Assembly: GCF_902506455.1 (NCBI RefSeq)
Contig: NZ_LR733844.1
Location: 1,684,224 to 1,748,223 of the forward strand
DNA from: Sphingomonas sp. 8AM
GTDB lineage: Bacteria > Pseudomonadota > Alphaproteobacteria > Sphingomonadales > Sphingomonadaceae
Length of the DNA stretch: 64,000 nt
Reading direction: 5' to 3'
The notes under the pieces were generated by a model that was not told where the DNA came from, did not search any database, and was given only the letters and a program-made list of their open reading frames with translations. Positions 38,426 through 47,399 of the stretch are shown piece after piece. Every line of letters starts with the position of its first letter. The first letter of the stretch is position 1. Position numbers and translations under genes: made by a program.

Positions 38426-40735
38426 TCAACTGGCGGAGACGAAGCTATCCATCACCCGCTTTCGCCCGGCCTGTTCGAAGTCGATTTCCAGCTTGTTCCC
38501 CTCGATCTCGGCGATCGCGCCGTAACCGAATTTCTGGTGGAACACGCGCTGCCCGACGATCAGGTCATCGCGTCCCTTGTTGCCGAGGCTTACCGCCGAC
38601 GCGCGACTCTCGACGACTCGCACCGGCTCACGCGTGAAGGTGCGGCTCGACCATTCGCCGCCCGGCTTCGCACCAAGCGTCCCGGCCGCGCGCTGCCAGC
38701 CGGGCCCGCGTCCGGTGCCACGCGCCACATCGGCAAACGGGTCCGCCCGCTCTGACCAGTTGGCGCGCCACAGGCTTTCGCCCCCCGACATGCTCGTCTC
38801 GCTCTCGATATGCTGCGGCGGCAGTTCGCCCACGAAGCGCGAGGGAATCGAACTGGTCCACTGCCCATAGATGCGGCGGTTCGCCGCATGAAGGATCGTT
38901 GCCAGCCGCCGTGCACGGGTGATCGCGACATAGGCCAGCCGTCGCTCTTCCTCCAGCGAGCGTGTCCCGCCCTCGTCGAGCGAACGCTGGGAAGGAAAAA
39001 GCCCCTCCTCCCAGCCGGCAAGAAAAACCGTGTCGAATTCCAACCCCTTGGCAGCGTGGATCGTCATGATCGTCACCTTGGGATCCTCGCGCGTCGCTTC
39101 ATTGTCCATGACGAGGCTGACGTGTTCGAGGAATGCGCCGAGGCTTTCATATTCTTCCATCGCGCGCACCAGCTCGGTGAGGTTCTCCAGCCGTCCCGCC
39201 GCCTCGGTCGACTTCTCCGCCTGATACATTGCGGTATAGCCGCTTTCGTCGAGGATTTGCCGCGCCAGTTCGGGATGCGGGAGGTCGCGTGCCATATCGC
39301 GCCACCGCGCGACATCGCCGACGAACCGTCCGAGCGCCTTGCGCGCCTGCGGGGTCAATTCGTCGGTATCGAGAATGCGCGCGGCTGCGATTGACAGCGG
39401 CAGCCCATCGGCCCGCGCGAGCTGGTGCAGCTTGGCGATCGCCTTGTCGCCAAGACCGCGTTTGGGCGTGTTGACGATCCGCTCGAACGCCAGGTCGTCG
39501 GCCGGCTGGTTGACGACACGCAAATACGCCAGCGCGTCCCGGATCTCCGCGCGCTCGTAGAAGCGGAATCCTCCGACGATCCGATACGGCAGCCCGATCG
39601 CGATGAAACGATCCTCGAACTCGCGGGTCTGATGCTGCGCACGGACCAGGATCGCGACATCGTCGAGACTCTTTCCGCCGCGCTGCACCGTCTCGATCTC
39701 GTCACCGACGCGCCGCGCCTCCTCCGGACCGTCCCATACGCCGAGCACGCGTACCTTCTCGCCGGCATCCAGCTCGGTCCACAATTCCTTGCCGAGACGC
39801 CCGCCATTGTTCGCGATCACGCCCGAGGCAGCGCCGAGGATGTGCGGGGTCGAGCGATAGTTCTGCTCGAGGCGGATCACCTTGGCACCGGGAAAGTCCT
39901 TCTCGAACTTCAGAATGTTTTCTACCTGTGCCCCACGCCACGAATAGATCGACTGATCATCGTCGCCGACGCAGCAGATGTTACGCCGCTCCTGTGCCAG
40001 CAGCCGCAGCCACAGATACTGAACCGAATTGGTGTCCTGGTATTCGTCGACCATGATGTAGCGAAAGCGTTGCTGGTACTGATCGAGCACGCTGCGCTCG
40101 CGCTTCAGGATCGTCAGGACATGCAATAGCAGGTCGCCGAAGTCGCACGCGTTCACCGCCTTCAACCGCTCTTGATACTGCTGATACAATTCGCCACCGC
40201 GGCCGTTGGCGTAGCGCTCGCTCTCAGCGGCGTCGACGTCGGCGGGAACTAGGCCCTTGTTTTTCCACTCGTCAATCAGCCCCGCAAGCGACCGCGCCGG
40301 GAAGCGCTTCTCGTCGATGTCCGCGGCGAGAACGAGTTGTTTGAGCAACCGCAGCTGATCGTCAGTGTCGAGGATCGTGAAATTGCTCTGCAGCCCCACC
40401 AATTCGGCATGGCGGCGCAGCATCTTCGCGCCGATCGCATGGAAGGTGCCAAGCCACGGCATCCCCTCCACGGCATCGCCGACCAGCCGACCGACGCGGT
40501 CGCGCATCTCGCGCGCAGCCTTGTTCGTGAAGGTCACCGACAGGATTTCGGACGGATAGGCGCGGCGGGTCCAGAGCAGGTGCGCCAGCCGCGCGGTCAG
40601 TGCCGCGGTCTTCCCCGTTCCTGCCCCGGCCAGCACCAGCACGGGTCCGTCGGTGGTCAGCACGGCGTCGCGTTGCGGCGGATTGAGGCCGGCCAGATAG
40701 GGCGGGTCCTGCGTAGCGGCGGTAAGATCGGTCAC
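38426..40735 (-). CDS. uvrD: UvrD/PcrA-type DNA helicase
   Basis: Superfamily 1A helicase for nucleotide excision and mismatch repair. About 769 residues. LNPPQRDAVLTTDGPVLVLAGAGTGKT (Walker A, split), VTFTNKAAREMRDRV, DEYQDTNSVQYLWLRLL (Walker B), GDDDQSIYSWRGA, FIAIGLPYRIVGG, HAAKGLEFDTVFLAGWEEGLFP and YVAITRARR are all seen in order. The C-terminal 60 residues (FGYGAIAEIEGNKLEIDFE) fold as the PcrA-type Tudor-like end. The start is GTG 40735; a longer reading to 40843 lacks family similarity. A LexA box begins four bases upstream, so it is probably SOS-regulated. Confidence 0.95.
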   Translation of the reverse strand: MTDLTAATQDPPYLAGLNPPQRDAVLTTDGPVLVLAGAGTGKTAALTARLAHLLWTRRAYPSEILSVTFTNKAAREMRDRVGRLVGDAVEGMPWLGTFHAIGAKMLRRHAELVGLQSNFTILDTDDQLRLLKQLVLAADIDEKRFPARSLAGLIDEWKNKGLVPADVDAAESERYANGRGGELYQQYQERLKAVNACDFGDLLLHVLTILKRERSVLDQYQQRFRYIMVDEYQDTNSVQYLWLRLLAQERRNICCVGDDDQSIYSWRGAQVENILKFEKDFPGAKVIRLEQNYRSTPHILGAASGVIANNGGRLGKELWTELDAGEKVRVLGVWDGPEEARRVGDEIETVQRGGKSLDDVAILVRAQHQTREFEDRFIAIGLPYRIVGGFRFYERAEIRDALAYLRVVNQPADDLAFERIVNTPKRGLGDKAIAKLHQLARADGLPLSIAAARILDTDELTPQARKALGRFVGDVARWRDMARDLPHPELARQILDESGYTAMYQAEKSTEAAGRLENLTELVRAMEEYESLGAFLEHVSLVMDNEATREDPKVTIMTIHAAKGLEFDTVFLAGWEEGLFPSQRSLDEGGTRSLEEERRLAYVAITRARRLATILHAANRRIYGQWTSSIPSRFVGELPPQHIESETSMSGGESLWRANWSERADPFADVARGTGRGPGWQRAAGTLGAKPGGEWSSRTFTREPVRVVESRASAVSLGNKGRDDLIVGQRVFHQKFGYGAIAEIEGNKLEIDFEQAGRKRVMDSFVSAS

Positions 40736-40738
40736 CCC

Positions 40739-40753
40739 GAACAGGTAGGGAAC
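40739..40753 (-). promoter_or_regulatory. LexA (SOS) box of uvrD
   Basis: GAACAGGTAGGGAAC on the plus strand, read GTTC-N7-GTTC toward uvrD. It begins four bases before the proposed GTG start. Such proximity means either the mRNA is leaderless or the true start is further in; a TTGCTC with a poor TACCTG at 17 bases spacing would put the transcript start at or near the GTG. Confidence 0.7.
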
Positions 40754-40906
40754 GAGCGCGCCGCGAGCAAGCGAAACGGCGTTACATTTCAGCGCGCATG
40801 CATCGCCGACCGGTAGGCCGGGTAGGCCGCCTTGTCGGCCCACCGGTTCTTTCGCTCGATCGTTGCAACATATAGAACATTACGACAACGGCAGCGGGAG
40901 TGCGCC

Positions 40907-41286
40907 ATGACGGTGAGCGGGCAATGTCATTGCAGTGCAGTCCGGTACACCGCGGATGGTTCGACCGAGCACCACGCGTCGTGCCATTGTACCGATTGCC
41001 GGCGCTGGTCCGGCGCCCCGCTCGTCGGCTGGATGGCGTTCCGCGCCGATCAGGTGACGATGACCGACACAGTGCAGACTTATGCTTCTTCCGAACATGG
41101 CGGGCGCGAATTCTGCCCGCGGTGCGGAACGCCGTTTTGCCGGGATTGGTCGACAGCCAGACCAGTACGCTCGACGCGCCGGAAGAACATGCGCCCGACG
41201 GGCAGATCATGTGCAAGCAGCGGTTGGCGTGACTCGACGACGTCGCATTGCTGCCCGTGGTCGCCACCCACCTGGGCGGGGGATGA
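40907..41286 (+). pseudogene. Broken GFA-family (glutathione-dependent formaldehyde-activating-like) gene
   Basis: The first 70 residues are a normal GFA domain: SGQCHCSAVRYTADG, HASCHCTDCRRWSGAPLVGW and EFCPRCGTP with the zinc Cys residues. After CGT the family sequence GLFYRN is missing and the reading shifts frame: NAVLPGLVDSQTSTLDAPEE and HAPDGQI continue in the +2 frame from about 41129. That frame then meets TGA at 41230-41232 where the family has Trp (QRLA-stop-LDDVALLP) and ends at 41286. Two independent lesions show a pseudogene. A GGGAG ribosome site still precedes ATG 40907. Confidence 0.8.
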
Positions 41287-41367
41287 TCCACTTTAATAGC
41301 CCCGGGAGGTGACGATCGATCGTCGGTCATCAAACTGTCACGCTACGCGCCGACAGCGCGACTCATC

Positions 41368-43002
41368 ATGGCATCCAATGTCCTTGAGGCGTCACCTTCG
41401 CCCTCGCCCGCGACGACCCGCTCGTTCGACGGTGCGGCTCATCCCGTCGCCCGGCTAGCGTTCCTGGCTGTGGTTCTGCTGGGCTTCGGCTATGCCGGGA
41501 TCAGCATCCTGATCGACACCCAGCAGGTCGGCGAGCAGCTTGCATTGGGCGCATTCGCGTTCCTCGGACTCGCGCTGCTGATCGCGCTCGGGTTCGAATT
41601 CGTCAACGGCTTTCACGATACCGCCAATGCGGTCGCGACCGTCATCTACACCAACGCCCTGCCCGCGCAGGTAGCCGTGATCTGGTCGGGGTTCTTCAAC
41701 TTTCTGGGCGTGATGCTGTCCTCCGGCGCCGTCGCCTACTCGATCATCACCTTGCTGCCAGTCGATCTGATCCTGAACGTCGGATCGGGAGCAGGCTTCG
41801 CGATGATCTTCGCGCTGCTTTTCGCCGCGGTGCTGTGGAACCTCGCGACCTGGTATGTCGGCCTGCCCAACAGCTCCAGCCACACGCTGATCGGGTCGGT
41901 GCTCGGCGTCGGTCTGGCCAACCAGTTGCTCACCAGCGAGGGTGGCGGCACATCGGGGGTCGATTGGGCGCAGGCGACGAAGGTCATGACCGGACTGTGG
42001 ATGGCGCCGCTGATCGGGTTCGCTGCCGCCGCCTTGCTGCTGCTGGTCATCCGTCGACTTTCGCAGAACCCTGAGCTGATGACGCCGCCAGAGGGCGACA
42101 CGCCGCCGCCGCGCGGCATTCGCGCGTTACTTATCTTCACCTGTACGGCAGTGTCGTTCAGTCACGGGTCGAACGACGGGCAGAAGGGCATGGGACTGAT
42201 CATGCTGATCCTGATCGGCTGCGCCCCGACCGCTTACGCCCTCAATCGTACGCTGCCCGCCAGCGAGACCCCCGCCTTCGTGAGCAGCGCTGCCGACGCT
42301 CGCGCGACGCTGAGCCGACACGGTGCCACGATGGTCGATGCGGCGCGCGCACGCGCGGTCCTGCGCGGAGCGCTGAAGAAGCGTGAGGTGCTCAACGGGC
42401 AGACTTATGGTGCGGTGATCGCCGTCTCCGACGATCTGGCGCACCGCGTCGCCAGTTATGGCTCGCTCGGGCAAGTGCCCGCCAGCGCCGCCCCCAACAT
42501 CCGCAACGATATGTATCTCGTCATGGACACGACGCGGATGATCGCTGCAGCGGAGAAGAACGGGTTGACGGAGGGCGAGAAGGCGGTGCTCGTCGACTAT
42601 CGTACCCGTCTGGAGCGCGGTACGCGCTACATCCCGCTGTGGGTGAAAATCGCGGTGGCGCTGGCGCTCGGGCTCGGCACGATGGTCGGCTGGAAGCGGA
42701 TCGTCGTGACGGTCGGCGAGCGCATCGGCAAGCAGCACATGACCTACGGCATGGGGGCGTCGGCCGAGCTTGTTGCGGCCGGGACGATCCTTGCGGCGGA
42801 TCGGTTCGGCCTGCCGGTCTCGACGACCCATATCCTGTCGTCCGGGGTCGCCGGCGCCTCGGTGGCGAGCGGGCATGGTCTGCAACGCCGCACCCTCGTC
42901 CAGCTCGCCGCCGCCTGGCTGATGACCTTGCCGGTGGCGATGCTGCTCTCCGGCGGGCTTTACTGGCTGCTGCTGACGGTTGTCAGGACCGCTGGCCTCT
43001 GA
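41368..43002 (+). CDS. pit: PiT family inorganic phosphate transporter
   Basis: 544 residues, about ten membrane helices and a 130-residue soluble insert (residues about 300-430). The two PiT signatures are GFEFVNGFHDTANAVATVIYT near the start and a C-terminal GLPVSTTHILSSGVAG, plus SHGSNDGQKGMGLIM. These proteins exchange phosphate (or metal phosphate) with protons. ATG 41368. CTGTCAC upstream resembles half a PHO box, not enough to claim PhoB control. Confidence 0.93.
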   Translation: MASNVLEASPSPSPATTRSFDGAAHPVARLAFLAVVLLGFGYAGISILIDTQQVGEQLALGAFAFLGLALLIALGFEFVNGFHDTANAVATVIYTNALPAQVAVIWSGFFNFLGVMLSSGAVAYSIITLLPVDLILNVGSGAGFAMIFALLFAAVLWNLATWYVGLPNSSSHTLIGSVLGVGLANQLLTSEGGGTSGVDWAQATKVMTGLWMAPLIGFAAAALLLLVIRRLSQNPELMTPPEGDTPPPRGIRALLIFTCTAVSFSHGSNDGQKGMGLIMLILIGCAPTAYALNRTLPASETPAFVSSAADARATLSRHGATMVDAARARAVLRGALKKREVLNGQTYGAVIAVSDDLAHRVASYGSLGQVPASAAPNIRNDMYLVMDTTRMIAAAEKNGLTEGEKAVLVDYRTRLERGTRYIPLWVKIAVALALGLGTMVGWKRIVVTVGERIGKQHMTYGMGASAELVAAGTILAADRFGLPVSTTHILSSGVAGASVASGHGLQRRTLVQLAAAWLMTLPVAMLLSGGLYWLLLTVVRTAGL

Positions 43003-43042
43003 ACAGCGCCGGTCCCGATCGCGAAGCCCCCGATCGCGAGGA

Positions 43043-43384
43043 TCAGAGTTCGACCGACAGCAATGTCACCCCGGCGTAGCGCTCTTCGCCGGGTACAAAC
43101 AACTCGCTGGGCTTGAACCGCCGCGGCGTGATGCGCAGTGCCGACAAACCGGCGAGCTTGAAGGCGCCAATCTTCGGCTCCTTCGGCGGCTGACCGTCAC
43201 GCTCCAGCGTCAGGGCATCGAGATAGATCTCGCCATGTTTGGTGTAGAGGATGTGCGGTGCCAGTGTCACGCTGCCGCGATTGTACATCGCAGCGATCGC
43301 CTGCATTTTGACGATCGCCTCGAAGACGACGGGAACGGTATCGGGCACCGCCGGCGCGGGCCGGCTGTCGGGTTCGGCACTCAT
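43043..43384 (-). CDS. Conserved hypothetical protein
   Basis: 113 residues, unrecognised. The main part looks like a small beta barrel: AIAAMYNRGSVTLAPHILYT, HGEIYLDALTLERDG and IGAFKLAGLSALRITPRRFKP are reminiscent of WYL-type ligand domains without an HTH, but this is weak. No signal or membrane segment. ATG 43384 is preferred to 43396. It lies between pit and the peptidase gene, convergent with pit. Confidence 0.6.
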   Translation of the reverse strand: MSAEPDSRPAPAVPDTVPVVFEAIVKMQAIAAMYNRGSVTLAPHILYTKHGEIYLDALTLERDGQPPKEPKIGAFKLAGLSALRITPRRFKPSELFVPGEERYAGVTLLSVEL

Positions 43385-43460
43385 TGCGGGCCCCATAGCC
43401 GATCTCGCCGCAGCGCAGCAAGATCAGCCTGAGGAAACGCTGCGTTCCGCGTCGGGACGC

Positions 43461-45563
43461 TCAGCGCGGCCCGATCAGCTTTTGCGCAAAATAGGTCATC
43501 TGCAGTGCCTGCAGCCGCGCGCCCTGTTCGATATCCGCATCCCCCGAGTGACCGCCGGCCGTATCCTCGTAGAAGAGATAAGGCAGGCCATATTCCTTGA
43601 GCCGCGCGGCGAACTTGCGGGCGTGCTGCGGCCCCACACGATCGTCCTTCGTCGTCGTCCAGATATAAGGTTCGGGATAGGCCACCCCGCGGCGGATGTT
43701 GTGGTACGGCGAAATGCGCCGCAGGAACGCCCGCTCCTCCGGCACCGTCACCGACCCGTATTCGTCGACCCACGACGCGCCGGCAGCGATCTGTTCGTAG
43801 CGGAGCATGTCGAGCAACGGCACCTGGATCGTCACCGCCCTCCACAGCTCGGGATGCTGGTTGAACTCAACTCCCATCAACAGGCCGCCGTTCGATCCAC
43901 CGTAGATCCCGAGTTTCGCCGCACTGGTGAAGCGCCGCGCGATCAGGTCCTTGGCGACCGCCGCAAAGTCGTCGTAGATCACCTGCCGCTTGGTCTTGCG
44001 CCCGGCATCGTGCCACGCCGGGCCGAACTCACCCCCGCCACGAATATTGGCGAGGACATAGGACCCGCCCTGCTCCAGCCACAGCTTCCCGGTGATCGCG
44101 GAATAGCTTGGCAGCATCGGCAGTTCGAAGCCACCATAGGCGGTCATGATCGTCGGGGTGCTACCGTCGCGGGAAATGCCCTGCTTGTGGACGATGAAAT
44201 AGGGCACCTTGGTGCCATCGGTCGAGGTCGCCTGATGCTGTTCGACGACCAGCCCCGTGGCGTCGAATTTGGCCGGCAATGTCTTCACCGCCGGCCCTGC
44301 GGTCGCCGTCGCCGCATCGAGCGGCAGCAGGGTCGTCGGCGTCAGGAAGCCGGTGACTGTGACATAGGCATGATCGCTTTTGTCGTCGGCGCTCGCCACC
44401 CCCAGCGCGGCGTTGTCAGGCAACACGATCGCTCGCGTTGTCCAGCCATCCTCACCCGGCGTGTAGACCGCTGCCCGCCCGCGGACATTGTCGTTATAGA
44501 TCAGTACCAGCCGATCCCGGGTCGTCACCACCTCGTCGACCGACTGGCGCGGATCGGGCGCAAACACGATCGTTGGATTTAGCGTGCCCTTCTCGACATC
44601 GGCGAGCGGCACGGAGGCGATCGCCCCCGCTGGCACCTTGCCCCATGCGTCGCTAGTGCGGAACAGCACCTGCCCGTGGACCATGCCCTCCGGGAAGGTT
44701 CGCGCCGGCACGTCGAGCCTGCGCGTCCCCGCCGGCGTCCAGACATGGGTCTCACCGCCGAAGAAGGTCGTACGCCGCGTGATCGCGACCAGCCGATGAC
44801 CCTGACCATCAGTGATCACACTGGCATAGGTGCCGAGCTGGTCGCTCGGCTGGCCGCGGAAGACCTCGGTCGCCGCGCTCAATGGTTGGCGACGCCTCAC
44901 CATCTTGACCACGAATGGATAGCTCGACGCGGTCATCGTGCCTGCGCCCCAGTCGCGACTGACCAGCAGCGTGTCTTTGTCGAGCCAGCTGGCACCCTGT
45001 TTGGACTTGCTCAAGGAAAAGCCGCCCGCGACGAACTGGCCGTTCGCAAGATCAAATTCGCGATAGCTGATCGCGTCCTCGCCACCCTCGGACAGCGCGA
45101 CCAAGCACAACCGTTCCTCGGGCTGAAGACAGGTCGCACCCTTCCAGACCCATTTCTTGCCCTCCGCCTTGGAGAGCGCGTCCAGATCGAGAACCGTCGT
45201 CCACCTCGGCTGGGGCTGGGCGTAATCGGCCGCGTTGGTCCATCGCCAGATGCCCTGCGGATGATCGGCATCGCGCCAGAAATTGTAGATACGGCCATAT
45301 AGCTGCGTCGGCATCGGAATGCGGTCCTTCGCCGCAGCTATCGCCACCGCTTCGGCATGGAATCGTGCGTAGCGGGGATCGCTCTGCAGGCGCGGCAACG
45401 TACGGGCATTCTCGGCCGCGACCCATGCCTGCGCACGCGCACCGTCCTTGTCTTCCAGCCAGACATAGGGATCGGCACCCACCCCGCGCTGCGCCCATGC
45501 CGCGCCAGCGGCCAGCGTCAACGCCGCACCTGCCAGCCACCAACCGATCCGCTTACGCGCCAT
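43461..45563 (-). CDS. S9 family prolyl oligopeptidase, exported
   Basis: 700 residues with a signal peptide (RIGWWLAGAALTLAAGAAWAQ). An N-terminal beta-propeller (DPYVWLEDKDGARAQAWVAAE opens it) precedes the alpha/beta hydrolase domain with the nucleophile in YGGSNGGLLMG, the Asp in DDRVGPQHARKFAARL and the His in TAGGHSGDADIEQG. These enzymes cut after proline in short peptides, here probably in the periplasm. ATG 45563 has GGAG eight bases upstream; an upstream ATG at 45605 has no ribosome site. Confidence 0.92.
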   Translation of the reverse strand: MARKRIGWWLAGAALTLAAGAAWAQRGVGADPYVWLEDKDGARAQAWVAAENARTLPRLQSDPRYARFHAEAVAIAAAKDRIPMPTQLYGRIYNFWRDADHPQGIWRWTNAADYAQPQPRWTTVLDLDALSKAEGKKWVWKGATCLQPEERLCLVALSEGGEDAISYREFDLANGQFVAGGFSLSKSKQGASWLDKDTLLVSRDWGAGTMTASSYPFVVKMVRRRQPLSAATEVFRGQPSDQLGTYASVITDGQGHRLVAITRRTTFFGGETHVWTPAGTRRLDVPARTFPEGMVHGQVLFRTSDAWGKVPAGAIASVPLADVEKGTLNPTIVFAPDPRQSVDEVVTTRDRLVLIYNDNVRGRAAVYTPGEDGWTTRAIVLPDNAALGVASADDKSDHAYVTVTGFLTPTTLLPLDAATATAGPAVKTLPAKFDATGLVVEQHQATSTDGTKVPYFIVHKQGISRDGSTPTIMTAYGGFELPMLPSYSAITGKLWLEQGGSYVLANIRGGGEFGPAWHDAGRKTKRQVIYDDFAAVAKDLIARRFTSAAKLGIYGGSNGGLLMGVEFNQHPELWRAVTIQVPLLDMLRYEQIAAGASWVDEYGSVTVPEERAFLRRISPYHNIRRGVAYPEPYIWTTTKDDRVGPQHARKFAARLKEYGLPYLFYEDTAGGHSGDADIEQGARLQALQMTYFAQKLIGPR

Positions 45564-45649
45564 GCCGCTCACTCCGTTCGTTATGATAGTCTTGTGCGTT
45601 ACCATCGCGGCGGGAACAACCCCGCCCCCGACGCGTCGTCGGCCGCACC

Positions 45650-47062
45650 ATGACCGAAATGCGACCGGCCGCCGACGGCCTTCCCCTGCCGCGACGGTAT
45701 GCGGCGATCGGCGCGCTGTCGTTCGGCACGGCGCTCGTCATCATCGATGGCGGCGTCGCCAACGTCGCGCTGCCGACGATCGCGCGCGATCTGCATGTCG
45801 GGTCGTCGTCCGTAGTCGCGATCGTCACAATCTATCAGCTGATGCTCGTCATGCTGATGCTGCCGTTTGCCGGACTGGGCGAGCGGATCGGGCTGAAGCG
45901 GATGTACCAGCTCGGGCAGCTGGTCTTCATGGTCGCGACCCTGCTGTGCTTTTTCGCCAGAAGCCTTCCCTTTCTGCTCCTGGTGCGGGCAGTGCAGGCG
46001 GTCGGTGCGGCCGGTGCGCTGGCGGTGGCGTCGGCGCTGATCCGGCAAACCTATCCGACGGCGCAGCTCGGCCGCAGCTTGGGGATCAACTCGGTGGTGG
46101 TCGCCTCCTCGGCGGCCGCGGCGCCCACCGTCGGCGGGCTGGTGCTGTCGGTCGCGCCGTGGCCATGGGTGTTCGCCAGCGCGATCCCTTTCGCCATCGC
46201 GTCGCTGCTGCTCGGCCGCGCGCTGCCCGACCCGGCGCCGCGCGATCGTCCATTCGACGTAACCGGCGCGGTGATGTGCGCGGCGATGTTCGGGCTTATC
46301 ATCGGCGGCGCCGAAAGCGCGGTGCATGGCGACAGCCCGGTCATCTCGCTTGCGATCGTTGCGCTAGGCGTGGCGATCGGGCGATTTTACATCCGCCGCG
46401 AACGGGGCGCGGCGCAGCCGATCCTGCCGGTCGATCTCTTGTCGCGCCCCGTGATCGCGCTGTCGACGATCGGCGGGTTCACCGCGTTTACTGCGTCGAT
46501 GACACTGCTGCTGTCGACGCCATTCCGGCTGACGCACAGCTACGGCATGACCGCTGCGGCAGTGGGCGCCGTGATCGCACCCTGGCCGCTGACGAACATG
46601 ATCGTCGCGCCCTTAATGGGCTGGCTGTCGGATCGCGTGCCCGCGGGTCTGCTCGGCGGGATCGGCATGGCGATCTCGACGACGGCGCTGCTGCTGCTCT
46701 CCTTCATGCCCGCCGATCCAACCTGGTTCGATATCGCGTGGCGCATGTCGCTGTGCGGCGCGGGGTTCGGAACCTTTCTTCCCCCAAACGCGCGGCTTAT
46801 CATCGGCTCGGCACCGCGCGACCGGGCGGCGGCGGCGGGCGGCCTCGTCAGCACCGTCCGGCTCGTCGGGCAGACCACGGGCGCAACCGTCGTCGCCGCG
46901 CTACTCGCGCTGGAAGTGGGCGCCGGGCCGGTGCCGCCGATGGTTGCCGCAGCGCTGGCGGTCGTCGCGGGGGTGTGCAGCCTCGCCCGGCTGCGTCCAT
47001 CGATCCGCGACCCCGAGCGCGGTGAGGTCGAGGAGGTTCAGCCGGCCGCTGCGCTCCGGTGA
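45650..47062 (+). CDS. MFS efflux transporter (DHA2/QacA-like)
   Basis: 470 residues with about 14 membrane segments. SFGTALVIIDGGVANVALPTIARDL at the N terminus is the first-helix motif of drug:H+ antiporters, then YQLMLVMLMLPFAGLGERIGLK and SALIRQTYPTAQLGRSLG. Closest in style to the EmrB/QacA group. Substrate unknown. It stands divergent from the peptidase gene. A poor EcfG-like site (GGAAC-N16-CGTC at 45613) lies upstream. Confidence 0.87.
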   Translation: MTEMRPAADGLPLPRRYAAIGALSFGTALVIIDGGVANVALPTIARDLHVGSSSVVAIVTIYQLMLVMLMLPFAGLGERIGLKRMYQLGQLVFMVATLLCFFARSLPFLLLVRAVQAVGAAGALAVASALIRQTYPTAQLGRSLGINSVVVASSAAAAPTVGGLVLSVAPWPWVFASAIPFAIASLLLGRALPDPAPRDRPFDVTGAVMCAAMFGLIIGGAESAVHGDSPVISLAIVALGVAIGRFYIRRERGAAQPILPVDLLSRPVIALSTIGGFTAFTASMTLLLSTPFRLTHSYGMTAAAVGAVIAPWPLTNMIVAPLMGWLSDRVPAGLLGGIGMAISTTALLLLSFMPADPTWFDIAWRMSLCGAGFGTFLPPNARLIIGSAPRDRAAAAGGLVSTVRLVGQTTGATVVAALLALEVGAGPVPPMVAAALAVVAGVCSLARLRPSIRDPERGEVEEVQPAAALR

Positions 47063-47066
47063 ACCG

Positions 47067-47399
47067 TCAGCCGCGCGCAGCGGTCCACGCCAGCCACAGC
47101 CAGCCCGCGATCAGCAAGGCGCCGCCGATCGGCGTCACCGCCCCCAGCCAACGCGGCAGGCCGAGCGCCATCAGGTACAATGTACCGGCAAATACCGCCC
47201 CCCCGGCGATGAACAGCCATGCTGGTCCCTGCGCTTCCATGCGCACCGCAAGCATCGCTGCCAGCGCATGGACGAGCTGGTAATGCGCACCGGTCTTCAG
47301 CCACTCGATCGCTGCGCCCGAAGCGCCATGCGCCCCGAACGCCCCCGCGCCGACCGCGATTGCGCCTGACAGCGCCGCCAGCATGACGATCAGGTTCAT
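47067..47399 (-). CDS. DUF423 family membrane protein
   Basis: 110 residues, three or four membrane helices. MLAALSGAIAVGAGAFGAHG and the WLKTGAHYQLVHALAAMLAV motif identify DUF423 (YgdD-like). Function unknown. ATG 47399 overlaps the last bases of the Kef gene by four, so the two are translated together. Confidence 0.88.
   Translation of the reverse strand: MNLIVMLAALSGAIAVGAGAFGAHGASGAAIEWLKTGAHYQLVHALAAMLAVRMEAQGPAWLFIAGGAVFAGTLYLMALGLPRWLGAVTPIGGALLIAGWLWLAWTAARG

Noticed and set aside
40832..41296. A single intact 154-residue GFA protein
   Set aside because: The frame after residue about 75 of the real start is unrelated to the family; the homologous sequence continues in another frame.
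41320..41367. PHO box upstream of the PiT gene
   Set aside because: Only one CTGTCAC half is present; the second repeat at 11-base spacing does not match.
45613..45637. EcfG-like promoter before the DHA2-type MFS gene
   Set aside because: GGAAC-N16-CGTC has one mismatch in the -10 core and lies very close to the start; too weak to claim.
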